Counted from the first letter of the stretch, positions 1 through 5,826 are shown. The stretch is DNA of 5,892 nucleotides from Candidatus Pelethomonas intestinigallinarum (GCA_018712665.1 DVGP01000014.1:1-5892); one strand, 5' to 3'. Notes: generated by a model from the letters alone, not told the origin. Program-made: numbers and translations.

Positions 1-1050
1 TCACCGCCCCGCCAGGGACAGCTCCAGGATCTCCTGGCACAGCGCCTCGTAGTTCAGACCCGCGGCGGCGGCCTCCTTGGGCAGGAGGCTGGCGGGGGTC
101 ATCCCCGGCAGGGTGTTGATCTCCAGGCACCAGGCCCGGCCGTCCGCATCCAGAATGAAGTCCGCCCGGGAGTAGGCCCGCAGGCCAAGGGCCCGGTGGA
201 GCCGCAGGGTCGTCTCCCCCATCTCCCGCCACTGGCGGTCTGTGATGGGGGCGGGGCACACCTCTTCGCTGCCGCCGTCCTGGTACTTGGAGGCGTAGTC
301 AAAGTAGCCCCCCATTCGGGGAATGATCTCCACCGCCGGCAGGTACCGGTCCCCCAGGACCCCTATCGCGATATCTCTTCCGGTGATCTTCCGCTCCACG
401 ATGACGTGGCCGCCGTAGCCCAGGTTTTCCTCCAGGGCGGCGGCCAGCTCCTCCCGGGTCTCCGGCAGGCTCACCCCCAGGGAGGACCCGCCGTCAATGA
501 CCTTTACCGCGCTGGGAACCGGCAGCTCCCGGGCCAGCCGGGGGATGTCCTCCCGGCTGTATATCAGCTCCCGCCAGGGGGGCGTCAGGATGCCGCAGCG
601 CTCCATGATCTGCTTGGTCACGGCCTTGTTCATGGCCATGCCGGAGGCCAGGTAGCCCGCCCCGGTGTAGGGGATGCCCAGAAGGTCGAAGGCCGCCTGG
701 ACCCGCCCGTCCTCGCCGCAGGTCCCATGGAGCCCAAGGAACACGATGTCCGCCATGGCGCAGGCCTGGAGGACTCCAGGGCCAAAGAGGTTGGTCGACT
801 GGTCCCGGCGGCTCCGCCGGACCTGCTCCAGGTCCGGCGCCTCGGTGTGGATGACCGCCTCGCCGCACAGCCCGCCGGGGGCGTCGAAGAGGTCCGCCAG
901 GTCCCCCTCGTAGTCCTCCAGCCCCAGAAACATATCCACCAGCACCGCCTTGTGGCCCAGGTTCCGCAGGGCCCGGCAGATGCTGGTGCCGGATACCAGG
1001 GATACGTGCCGCTCGGGGGACAGGCCCCCCGCCAATACGATGATATTCAA
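1..1050 (-). CDS. ddl: D-alanine--D-alanine ligase, TTG start
   Basis: This cytoplasmic ATP-grasp enzyme joins two D-alanines to make the dipeptide that ends the peptidoglycan stem peptide. The 349-residue protein has the family motifs in order: GGLSPERHVSL (8-18, catalytic Glu13), HGTCGEDG (108-115), IPYTGAG (126-132), the ATP-site loop GGSSLG (187-192), the omega loop with YFDYASKY (249-256), RADF (295-298, metal-ligand Asp297) and EINTLPGMTP (310-319, Glu310 and Asn312). By alignment from memory with E. coli DdlB, Glu13, Ser189 and Tyr256 match its Glu15-Ser150-Tyr216 triad. Tyr at this omega-loop position points to D-Ala-D-Ala rather than a D-lactate ligase. His15 replaces the common Glu of the PEREVSL motif, and Val184 follows Lys183 where Pro is usual. 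Length fits Gram-positive Ddl proteins. The start must be TTG at 1050: an in-frame TAA lies at 1092-1090 and no ATG, GTG or other TTG lies between. It has its own promoter and is separated from nagZ by a terminator. Family assignment is very secure; substrate specificity is inferred. Confidence 0.96.
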   Translation of the reverse strand: MNIIVLAGGLSPERHVSLVSGTSICRALRNLGHKAVLVDMFLGLEDYEGDLADLFDAPGGLCGEAVIHTEAPDLEQVRRSRRDQSTNLFGPGVLQACAMADIVFLGLHGTCGEDGRVQAAFDLLGIPYTGAGYLASGMAMNKAVTKQIMERCGILTPPWRELIYSREDIPRLARELPVPSAVKVIDGGSSLGVSLPETREELAAALEENLGYGGHVIVERKITGRDIAIGVLGDRYLPAVEIIPRMGGYFDYASKYQDGGSEEVCPAPITDRQWREMGETTLRLHRALGLRAYSRADFILDADGRAWCLEINTLPGMTPASLLPKEAAAAGLNYEALCQEILELSLAGR

Positions 1051-1061
1051 ATAAGGTACCG

Positions 1062-1068
1062 CTCCCTT
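1062..1068 (-). promoter_or_regulatory. ribosome binding site of ddl
   Basis: On the minus strand this reads AAGGGAG, with 11 bases between it and the TTG start at 1050. The spacing is somewhat long and the start codon is weak, so translation may be modest. It supports TTG as the start because no other start codon is available in the open frame. Confidence 0.6.
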
Positions 1069-1108
1069 GCTCTGATCTGGTCGATCTTGTTACAGCAATA
1101 CAAAATAT

Positions 1109-1137
1109 AGTATAGCATGGGGGCGGTGGAAATACAA
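1109..1137 (-). promoter_or_regulatory. extended -10 promoter for ddl
   Basis: Read on the minus strand, there is a -35-like TTGTAT (1137-1132), a 17-base spacer and a -10 TATACT (1114-1109). The -10 is directly preceded by TGC, giving an extended -10 motif. The -35 matches consensus only in TTG, which is typical when an extended -10 compensates. Transcription would begin near 1102, leaving a leader of about 50 bases before the TTG start. The -35 sits just beyond the terminator of the upstream nagZ gene, so ddl appears to be an independent transcription unit. Confidence 0.72.
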
Positions 1138-1147
1138 CCGCGGGGGG

Positions 1148-1172
1148 AAAAAACCTGGCAGACGCCGGTTTT
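1148..1172 (-). terminator. rho-independent terminator of nagZ
   Basis: On the minus strand, starting two bases after the nagZ TGA, the sequence forms a hairpin. AACC and GGC pair with GCC and GGTT around a GTCT loop with one unpaired A, and two more A-T pairs extend the base. The 3' side runs into six T residues (1153-1148). This is a compact but conventional intrinsic terminator, and it is followed at once by the ddl promoter. Confidence 0.72.
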
Positions 1173-1174
1173 CG

Positions 1175-2437
1175 TCAAAGAATGCCCAGACGGAGCTTCA
1201 TCGTCAGGACCCGCAGAACCGCCGCGTCGATCTGCTCCCCCGTGATCTCCCCGCTCTCCACCGCCGCCAGCACGGCGGGCACCTGGGTCTGAAAGTCCGT
1301 GCAGCAGAGCAGGTCGTTTCCGGCCTGTACCGCCAGGACCGCCGCCTCGTCGTCGCCGGCGAAGTCCCGCACCCCGTCCATCACCAGATCGTCGGTGACG
1401 ATGACCCCGGTAAAGCCCAGGTCCTCCCGGAGGACCCGGTGGACCTCCGGGGAGAGGGAGGCGGGGGAAGCTTCATCCATGGCGGAGACGATGTTGTGGG
1501 ACACCAGGACCATGTCCGCTCCGGCGGCGATCCCCGCCTGGAAGGGGAGGAAGTCGGAGGTCAGGAAGGTGTCGTAGGGGCGGTCGTCATAGGCCACGCC
1601 GGTGTGGGTGTCGGTGTTGTTCCCGTAGCCTGGGAAGTGCTTGAGCACGCTGCCCATGCCCTCCTCCGCCATGGTCTCCACCACCGCCGCGACGTACTGG
1701 GAGGTCTCCTGGGCGTCCCGGCCCAGAGTCCGGTCATAGATGAAGTCCGCCGGGTCCTGGGAGACGTCGCACACCGGGGCGAAATTGATGTTGATGCCCA
1801 GACTTTCCAGGAGCCGGCATTTCTCCTGGGCGTCGCTGCGCACCAGCTCCAGTCCCCCCTCGCTGTACAGGGACTGGGGGGAGCGGAAGGGGGAGGAGCG
1901 CAGGTTGGGATTGCTGCTCACCCGGTTGACGGTGCCGCCCTCCTCGTCCACGGCGATCAACAGGGGAATCTCGGCGGCGCCCTGGTAGCTCTGGATGTCT
2001 GCGGTCACCTGTTCCGCCGTCTTGTCCTTGAAGTCCCGGCCGAAGAGGATGTACCCCCCCAGATGGTAGTCCGCCGCCAGCTGGGCGGCGTCGGTCTCCG
2101 GGCACCGGGCGATGAACATCTGCCCCACCTTCTCCTCCAGGGTCATGCCGTCCAGGAGCTCCTGGGCCCTGGCGGCGATGGGGTCGGGCTCTTCCGCCTG
2201 CTCTCCGGCGGCGTCGGACCCCTCAGGTTCCTCCGCGGCTCCAGCGGCTTCTCCGGAGGTCCCGGCCTCCTGAGAGGCGTCCGGAGCTTCCTCGTCAGAC
2301 GTGGATGCCTGTCCGCCGGGCGGAAGCTCGCCTGTGGCGGCACGCCAGACCTGGAGGGCCCCGGCGCACAGGGCGATGAGGAGGACCGCCCCCAACACGG
2401 TTTTCCAGGGAAAGCGGCGTTTTTGTTTCACAGTCAT
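1175..2437 (-). CDS. nagZ: membrane-anchored GH3 beta-N-acetylglucosaminidase (NagZ-like)
   Basis: The protein is predicted to remove N-acetylglucosamine from peptidoglycan fragments outside the membrane. Its 420 residues begin with a basic stretch (KQKRR) and a hydrophobic segment at about 13-31, which could be a signal anchor. An acidic Ala/Glu/Ser/Gly-rich linker follows (about 36-86), then one GH3 barrel domain (about 88-420). Visible NagZ features are VDEEGGTVNR (163-172), KHFPGYG (266-272), the Asp276-Thr-His278 pair matching the NagZ catalytic Asp-His dyad, and VTDDLVM (347-353), where Asp349 is the expected nucleophile. No C-terminal GH3 domain is present. The ATG at 2437 is chosen because GGGAGG lies 10 bases upstream and because the promoter -10 (2505-2500) rules out a start at 2509. 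The Cys in the hydrophobic segment (LIALC) lacks a proper lipobox. It is monocistronic by the promoter and terminator seen. Family is secure; exact substrate (muropeptide or other N-acetylglucosaminide) is inferred. Confidence 0.92.
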   Translation of the reverse strand: MTVKQKRRFPWKTVLGAVLLIALCAGALQVWRAATGELPPGGQASTSDEEAPDASQEAGTSGEAAGAAEEPEGSDAAGEQAEEPDPIAARAQELLDGMTLEEKVGQMFIARCPETDAAQLAADYHLGGYILFGRDFKDKTAEQVTADIQSYQGAAEIPLLIAVDEEGGTVNRVSSNPNLRSSPFRSPQSLYSEGGLELVRSDAQEKCRLLESLGININFAPVCDVSQDPADFIYDRTLGRDAQETSQYVAAVVETMAEEGMGSVLKHFPGYGNNTDTHTGVAYDDRPYDTFLTSDFLPFQAGIAAGADMVLVSHNIVSAMDEASPASLSPEVHRVLREDLGFTGVIVTDDLVMDGVRDFAGDDEAAVLAVQAGNDLLCCTDFQTQVPAVLAAVESGEITGEQIDAAVLRVLTMKLRLGIL

Positions 2438-2447
2438 GATATGTCGG

Positions 2448-2453
2448 CCTCCC
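2448..2453 (-). promoter_or_regulatory. ribosome binding site that sets the nagZ start
   Basis: GGGAGG on the minus strand, 10 bases before ATG 2437. It distinguishes this start from ATG 2470 (24 nt from the predicted transcript 5' end, with no comparable site) and from a TTG at 2509 that overlaps the promoter. Confidence 0.75.
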
Positions 2454-2499
2454 GCGGCGGCGGAGCCCATCGCCCCGCCGGTTTTCTTTGGATGAGTGC

Positions 2500-2528
2500 A
2501 GTATAGCAAACCGGCGAAAAATAGGCAA
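2500..2528 (-). promoter_or_regulatory. extended -10 promoter for nagZ
   Basis: On the minus strand, -35 TTGCCT (2528-2523, four of six consensus bases), a 17-base spacer and -10 TATACT (2505-2500) preceded by TGC. Transcription would start near 2493, giving a leader of about 56 bases. The core TGCTATACT is identical to that of the ddl promoter. Confidence 0.78.
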
Positions 2529-2532
2529 GAGA

Positions 2533-2554
2533 GGGAAATATTTTTGCGTTTCCC
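2533..2554. promoter_or_regulatory. inverted repeat between divergent promoters, possible operator
   Basis: GGGAAA (2533-2538) and TTTCCC (2549-2554) form a hyphenated palindrome with a 10-base A/T-rich centre. It lies between the two divergent -35 elements, where a regulator could affect both promoters. The arms are only six bases, so chance is a real alternative and no regulator family is suggested. Confidence 0.25.
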
Positions 2555-2556
2555 CC

Positions 2557-2584
2557 TTGTGTTTTTTCTCAGCCGTGATATGCT
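2557..2584 (+). promoter_or_regulatory. extended -10 promoter for the NifX-like/GH38-like operon
   Basis: -35-like TTGTGT (2557-2562), a 16-base spacer and -10 TATGCT (2579-2584) preceded by TGA, an extended -10 arrangement. The predicted transcription start near 2591 gives a leader of nearly 100 bases before the first gene. The -35 is weak, so this is less certain than the two minus-strand promoters. Confidence 0.55.
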
Positions 2585-2594
2585 AATCCCGACC

Positions 2595-2659
2595 TGTGCC
2601 GCACATCGGACGGCACAACGGTGCCGGCGGCGCGGAGCAGACCGCCGCCCGCCGCGCCG
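2595..2659 (+). promoter_or_regulatory. structured 5' leader with competing hairpins
   Basis: TGTGCCG (2595-2601) can pair with CGGCACA (2611-2617). The same CGGCAC (2611-2616) can instead pair with a second GTGCCG (2621-2626) around a 4-base loop, so the two hairpins exclude each other. A third, independent stem of eight G-C pairs forms between 2628-2635 and 2652-2659. The structures begin a few bases after the predicted transcription start and end 14 bases before the ribosome binding site. I do not recognise a known riboswitch class. The first repeat could also be a DNA operator just downstream of the promoter. Confidence 0.4.
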
Positions 2660-2688
2660 GAGAACGACGCGACAGGAGGACGAGTAAC

Positions 2689-3120
2689 ATGAGGATCGCG
2701 GTAACTTACGAAAACGGTCAGATCTATCAGCATTTCGGTCACACGGAGCAGTTCAAGGTCTACGACGTGGAGGACGGGAAGGTGGTCAGCAGCGCGGTGG
2801 TGCCCACCAATGGCTCCGGCCACGGGGCTCTGGCGGACCTTCTGGCCCAGATGAACGTCAACGCCCTGATCTGCGGCGGCATTGGCGGCGGGGCCCGGAC
2901 CGCTCTGGCGGAGGCCGGGGTGATCCTCTACGGCGGCTGCGCCGGAGACGCGGATCAGGCGGTGGAGGACCTGATCGCCGGCAGGCTGACCTATGATCCC
3001 AACGTGGTGTGCAGCCATCACCACGACCACGGCGAGGGTCACGACTGCGGCAGCCACGGCTGCGGCCACGGCGGCGAGGGCCATGACTGCCGCCACGGAA
3101 ACTGCGGCGGAGCCCAGTGA
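2689..3120 (+). CDS. NifX/NifB-type metal-cluster-binding protein with His/Cys-rich tail
   Basis: A 143-residue cytoplasmic protein with the dinitrogenase iron-molybdenum cofactor-binding fold over about 1-105. Family hallmarks are the start MRIAVTYENG, QHFGHTEQFKVYDVEDG (14-30), the SGHGALADLL segment (43-52), ICGGIGGGAR (61-70) and YGGCAGDADQAVEDLIAG (81-98). In nitrogen fixers such domains carry FeMo-cofactor or Fe-S precursors. In many non-fixing anaerobes stand-alone copies have no settled role. The last 36 residues (108-143) contain nine His and five Cys with Gly and Asp, including a GEGHDC hexamer at 115-120 repeated at 129-134. This is a probable metal-binding tail (Zn, Ni, Co, Cu or Fe cannot be told apart). 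The ATG is preceded by AGGAGGA at 8 bases. It is first in a likely operon with the GH38-like gene 48 bases downstream. No nif gene is in view. Domain call is secure; ligand and role are unknown. Confidence 0.9.
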   Translation: MRIAVTYENGQIYQHFGHTEQFKVYDVEDGKVVSSAVVPTNGSGHGALADLLAQMNVNALICGGIGGGARTALAEAGVILYGGCAGDADQAVEDLIAGRLTYDPNVVCSHHHDHGEGHDCGSHGCGHGGEGHDCRHGNCGGAQ

Positions 3121-3168
3121 CCGGGGACACCGATCAGGACAAGGATAGGAAGGACAGGAGGCGTCACT

Positions 3169-5556
3169 ATGAGCCACACCATCAAGACAGTCTACGTTGT
3201 ACACCATTCCCACACCGACATCGGCTACACCGACCTGCAGGAGCGGGTGGTCCAGGGCCAGGTCAACTACATCCGCTCCGCCCTGCGGATTTTGGATCAG
3301 CCTGAGAATGAGAATTTCCGCTGGAACTGCGAGACCTGGTTCTGCGTGGAGGAGTTTTTGAAAACCGCCTCTCCCCAGGAGACGGAGGCCTTTTTCGCCC
3401 GGATGCGGGAGGGAAAGATCGGTTTTTCCGCCAACTACCTCAACTTCTGCGACCTGCTGGACACCGACGTCCTCTCCCGGCGGCTGGACGAGGTCCGCGC
3501 CCTGCTGGACAGCCACGGCGTCCCCATGAAGACCTCCATGTTCGCCGACGTCAACGGCATCTCCATGGGCCACCGGGACGCGCTGATCGACCACGGCGTG
3601 GAGTTTCTGTACACCAACATCCACTGCCACCACGGCATGTATCCCATGTACCAGAACCAGACCGCCTACTGGTGGGAGAACGCCGCCGGGAAGCGGCTGC
3701 TGGTGTGGAACGGCGAGCACTACAACCTGGGCAACGTCCTGGGTCTGAAGCCCAACCGGGGCAGCAATTTCATGACCCAGAACTTCTTCGGCGACGGCCC
3801 CAGGGCCTCTGACGCGGTGGAGGTCCTCCACCAGAATCTGGAGGACTACCTGACGCTGTGCGAGGAAAACGGCTACCCCTACGACTTCATGATCACCAGC
3901 GTCTCGGGGGTGTTCAGCGACAACGCCCCGCCGGAGCCGGAGATCCTCCGTGTCATCGAAGAGCACGCCCGCCGCTACCCGGAAGGCACCCGGATCCGCA
4001 TGGTCTCCCTCCAGGAGCTGTACCAGGCCATCGCCCCCAAGCTGCGGGACATCCCGGTCTGCCACGGCGACCTGACCGACTGGTGGGCCAACGGCGCCGG
4101 CTCCACCCCCTACGCGGTGAAGCACTACCGGGCGGCGCAGCACAGCTACGCCCTGGCCCGGCGGCTGGACCCCCAGGCGGCGGAAAAGCACCCGGGCCTC
4201 TGCCGGGAGGCCGAGGACAACCTGCTGGTGTACGCCGAGCACACCTGGGGCCACTCCTCCACCATCACCGACCCCTACGACACCATGGTGCTGGATCTGG
4301 ATATCCGGAAAAACAGCTACGCCTCCAAGGCCCATGAGGCGGCGGCCAAGCTCCTGGGCCACATCGCCGAGGAGAAGGGCGACATCCTGCGCTACTACGA
4401 CACCAACGGCACCCTGAAGGTCTGCGCCCCCAACGGGGCCGACGGCCTCCAGCCGGTGGAGTTCTATGTGGAGAGCCCCCATATGGCCCGGACCCAGATC
4501 ACCCGGGCGGACGGCACGGTGCTGCCCTGCCAGGTTTCCCCCCACCCCCGGGGACGGCGGGTGACCTTCCTGGACGACTTTACCGGTGAGAAGGAGCGGA
4601 CCTACGCCTTTGCCGAGCTGCCGCCCCTGCCGGAGACCCTCAACAGCCGGAAGTGCTACGTGGGGGCCGAGCGGATCCGGGACATCGTCAACGACTACGA
4701 CCCCGTCACCTACCGCCTGCCCTACGGCTTTGAGAACCGCTGGTTCCGGCTGGACTGCCGGCAGGGGGATGGGGTCACCGCCCTGATCGACAAGCGGACC
4801 GGCAGGGATCTGCTGGGCGGCGGCGCGGCACCCTTCTTCACCCCGCTGTACGAAGTCACCCACGTGCGCCCCGGCGTGACCAACACCTACGAGGAGCGCC
4901 GTCTGCTGGGCCGCAACATCCGGGGCCAGCACGCCGTCCTGTCTGTGGGCAGGCTGGAGGAGGTCCGCTGCGTGGAGCGGGGGGAGATCTTTACAGAGCT
5001 GCGGCTGTGCTTCTCCCTGCCCGGCACGGTGCGGGCGGATGTGCTGGTGAAGTTCTACGAGGACATCCCCCGGATCGACTTTACATTGCAGCTGGGCAAG
5101 ACCCTCTCCGACGACATCGAGAGCGTCTTTCTGCCCCTGACCCTGGACCTCGGCGGTGAGCGGATGGTGTACCTGAAAAAGGGCGGCGAGGCGTACCGCC
5201 CCGGCGTGGACCAGATCCCCGGCACCTGCATGGAGTACGCCATGTCCGACGACGGCGTTGCGATCCTGGGGGAGGCGGGCAGCGCCCTGATCGCCTCCCG
5301 GGACGTGCCTCTCTACTACTTCGGCGAGATGCGCCACCACCCCATCCGCCTGTGCGACGGCAAGGCGGAGGACAACCGCCGCCCGGTGTACTCCTGGGTG
5401 ATGAACAACACCTGGGAGACCAACTTCAAGATGGATCTGTCCGGCTTCGGTGAGTACCGCTACACCCTGTGGCTCAGCGGTGAGACGGACCCCGAAAAGG
5501 CCATGGACGAGTTGCGGGAGCGGAGCTTCGCTCCCTGGCCTATCATCATTGGATGA
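3169..5556 (+). CDS. GH38-like (DUF5054-type) putative metal-dependent glycoside hydrolase
   Basis: A 795-residue protein without signal peptide or membrane segment, so probably cytoplasmic. The N-terminal domain (about 5-290) resembles the GH38 alpha-mannosidase barrel: HHSHTDIGYTD (12-22) matches the HxHxD site, with His15 and Asp17 as expected metal ligands, and FADVNGISMGH (125-135) places Asp127 where GH38 enzymes have their nucleophile and metal ligand. A mainly helical middle (about 300-400) includes DWWANGAGSTP (304-314) and YAEHTWGHSS (355-364), where His358 or His362 could be the fourth ligand. The rest (about 410-790) looks like the C-terminal beta-sandwich. Motifs differ from classical GH38 (no HNDPGW) and fit what I recall as DUF5054 proteins; that label is from memory. 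Linkage specificity is unknown, and mannosidase activity should not be assumed. AGGAGG stands 7 bases before the ATG. It is probably co-transcribed with the NifX-like gene, since no promoter or terminator appears in the 48-base gap. Confidence 0.82.
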   Translation: MSHTIKTVYVVHHSHTDIGYTDLQERVVQGQVNYIRSALRILDQPENENFRWNCETWFCVEEFLKTASPQETEAFFARMREGKIGFSANYLNFCDLLDTDVLSRRLDEVRALLDSHGVPMKTSMFADVNGISMGHRDALIDHGVEFLYTNIHCHHGMYPMYQNQTAYWWENAAGKRLLVWNGEHYNLGNVLGLKPNRGSNFMTQNFFGDGPRASDAVEVLHQNLEDYLTLCEENGYPYDFMITSVSGVFSDNAPPEPEILRVIEEHARRYPEGTRIRMVSLQELYQAIAPKLRDIPVCHGDLTDWWANGAGSTPYAVKHYRAAQHSYALARRLDPQAAEKHPGLCREAEDNLLVYAEHTWGHSSTITDPYDTMVLDLDIRKNSYASKAHEAAAKLLGHIAEEKGDILRYYDTNGTLKVCAPNGADGLQPVEFYVESPHMARTQITRADGTVLPCQVSPHPRGRRVTFLDDFTGEKERTYAFAELPPLPETLNSRKCYVGAERIRDIVNDYDPVTYRLPYGFENRWFRLDCRQGDGVTALIDKRTGRDLLGGGAAPFFTPLYEVTHVRPGVTNTYEERRLLGRNIRGQHAVLSVGRLEEVRCVERGEIFTELRLCFSLPGTVRADVLVKFYEDIPRIDFTLQLGKTLSDDIESVFLPLTLDLGGERMVYLKKGGEAYRPGVDQIPGTCMEYAMSDDGVAILGEAGSALIASRDVPLYYFGEMRHHPIRLCDGKAEDNRRPVYSWVMNNTWETNFKMDLSGFGEYRYTLWLSGETDPEKAMDELRERSFAPWPIIIG

Positions 5557-5558
5557 TA

Positions 5559-5579
5559 TGTGGGGGTTCCACCCCCACA
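5559..5579 (+). repeat. stem-loop 1, just after the GH38-like stop
   Basis: TGTGGGGGT and ACCCCCACA form a perfect 9-bp stem with a TCC loop, two bases after the TGA. No T-run follows directly (next is CCCCGACC). It could block exonucleases or end transcription weakly, but it is not a textbook terminator. Confidence 0.75.
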
Positions 5580-5585
5580 CCCCGA

Positions 5586-5613
5586 CCTACTTTTTCCTCG
5601 TGGAAAAAGTAGG
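5586..5613. repeat. stem-loop 2, 12-bp perfect
   Basis: CCTACTTTTTCC (5586-5597) pairs perfectly with GGAAAAAGTAGG (5602-5613) around TCGT. The T5 and A5 runs sit inside the stem rather than outside it. The sequence is nearly the same on both strands, so it could act in either orientation. I recall similar CCTACTTTTT...AAAAAGTAGG palindromes as recurrent in gut Clostridia. Confidence 0.8.
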
Positions 5614-5623
5614 CAAAAACACG

Positions 5624-5663
5624 CACGGGGGAGAAACCCTTTCGATGGGGTTTCTCCCCCGTG
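5624..5663. repeat. stem-loop 3, 16-bp perfect
   Basis: CACGGGGGAGAAACCC (5624-5639) pairs perfectly with GGGTTTCTCCCCCGTG (5648-5663) around an 8-base loop, and a T-G wobble can add one pair. This is the longest stem in the window, far beyond chance for so short a region. Confidence 0.85.
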
Positions 5664-5684
5664 ACCCCCTCATCCGCGACGACA

Positions 5685-5710
5685 CAAAGGGGGGCGCAAG
5701 CCCCCCTTTG
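5685..5710. repeat. stem-loop 4, 11-bp with GCAA tetraloop
   Basis: CAAAGGGGGGC (5685-5695) pairs perfectly with GCCCCCCTTTG (5700-5710) around GCAA, a stable GNRA tetraloop if read as plus-strand RNA. On the minus strand the loop is TTGC, so the tetraloop suggests plus-strand RNA is the structured form. Confidence 0.82.
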
Positions 5711-5772
5711 GAAACCCCCGCATATCCTCCAGTCTCTCTGTTCGACGGCGGAAGCGCCTCTCAGGGATTGCC

Positions 5773-5788
5773 CGCCGGGAGTCCGGCG
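5773..5788. repeat. stem-loop 5, 6-bp
   Basis: CGCCGG and CCGGCG pair around GAGT. It is short and GC-only, so it is weaker evidence alone, but it continues the series of stems. Confidence 0.5.
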
Positions 5789-5790
5789 TT

Positions 5791-5820
5791 CAAGCGTTTT
5801 CGCCAACGGCGAAAACCTTG
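5791..5820. repeat. stem-loop 6, 13 bp with one bulge
   Basis: GTTTTCGCC (5796-5804) pairs with GGCGAAAAC (5808-5816) around AAC. CAAG (5791-5794) and CTTG (5817-5820) extend the stem after a single unpaired C at 5795. Confidence 0.78.
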
Positions 5821-5826
5821 GCGCAA

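Noticed and set aside
277..330. VanA/VanB-type D-Ala-D-Lac ligase
   Set aside because: The omega loop has the Tyr-containing SKY motif of ordinary Ddl instead of the His of Van ligases, and no vanH, vanX or two-component genes are in view.
196..1110. Plus-strand frame of 304 codons opposite ddl
   Set aside because: Composition-driven shadow with low-complexity Pro/Gly/Val product, while the opposite strand encodes an unmistakable Ddl.
2340..2400. NagZ as a lipoprotein (Cys in the hydrophobic segment)
   Set aside because: The residues before the Cys are I-A-L, with Leu at -1 where Gly, Ala or Ser is required, so it does not fit a lipobox.
1439..2506. Plus-strand frame of 355 codons opposite nagZ
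   Set aside because: Gly/Val/His-rich shadow of a clear GH3 gene; no domain or start signal.
2438..2509. N-terminal extension of NagZ by 24 residues from a TTG at 2509
   Set aside because: The TTG lies inside the extended -10 of the promoter, upstream of the predicted transcript start, and the extension would precede the basic start of the membrane anchor.
2585..2688. Known Moco or other riboswitch
   Set aside because: The nearby NifX-like gene makes it tempting, but I cannot match the leader to any known conserved core.
2569..5580. A 1003-codon open frame on the minus strand covering the NifX-like and GH38-like genes
   Set aside because: It is the antisense shadow of strongly G/C-ending codons. 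Its product is repetitive in Val, Gly, Leu and His, has no recognisable domain, and is opposed by two well-supported plus-strand genes with good ribosome binding sites.
5586..5613. Simple rho-independent terminator of the GH38-like operon
   Set aside because: The T5/A5 runs are inside the stem and no T-tract follows it on either strand, so it does not meet the terminator pattern; kept as a stem-loop only.
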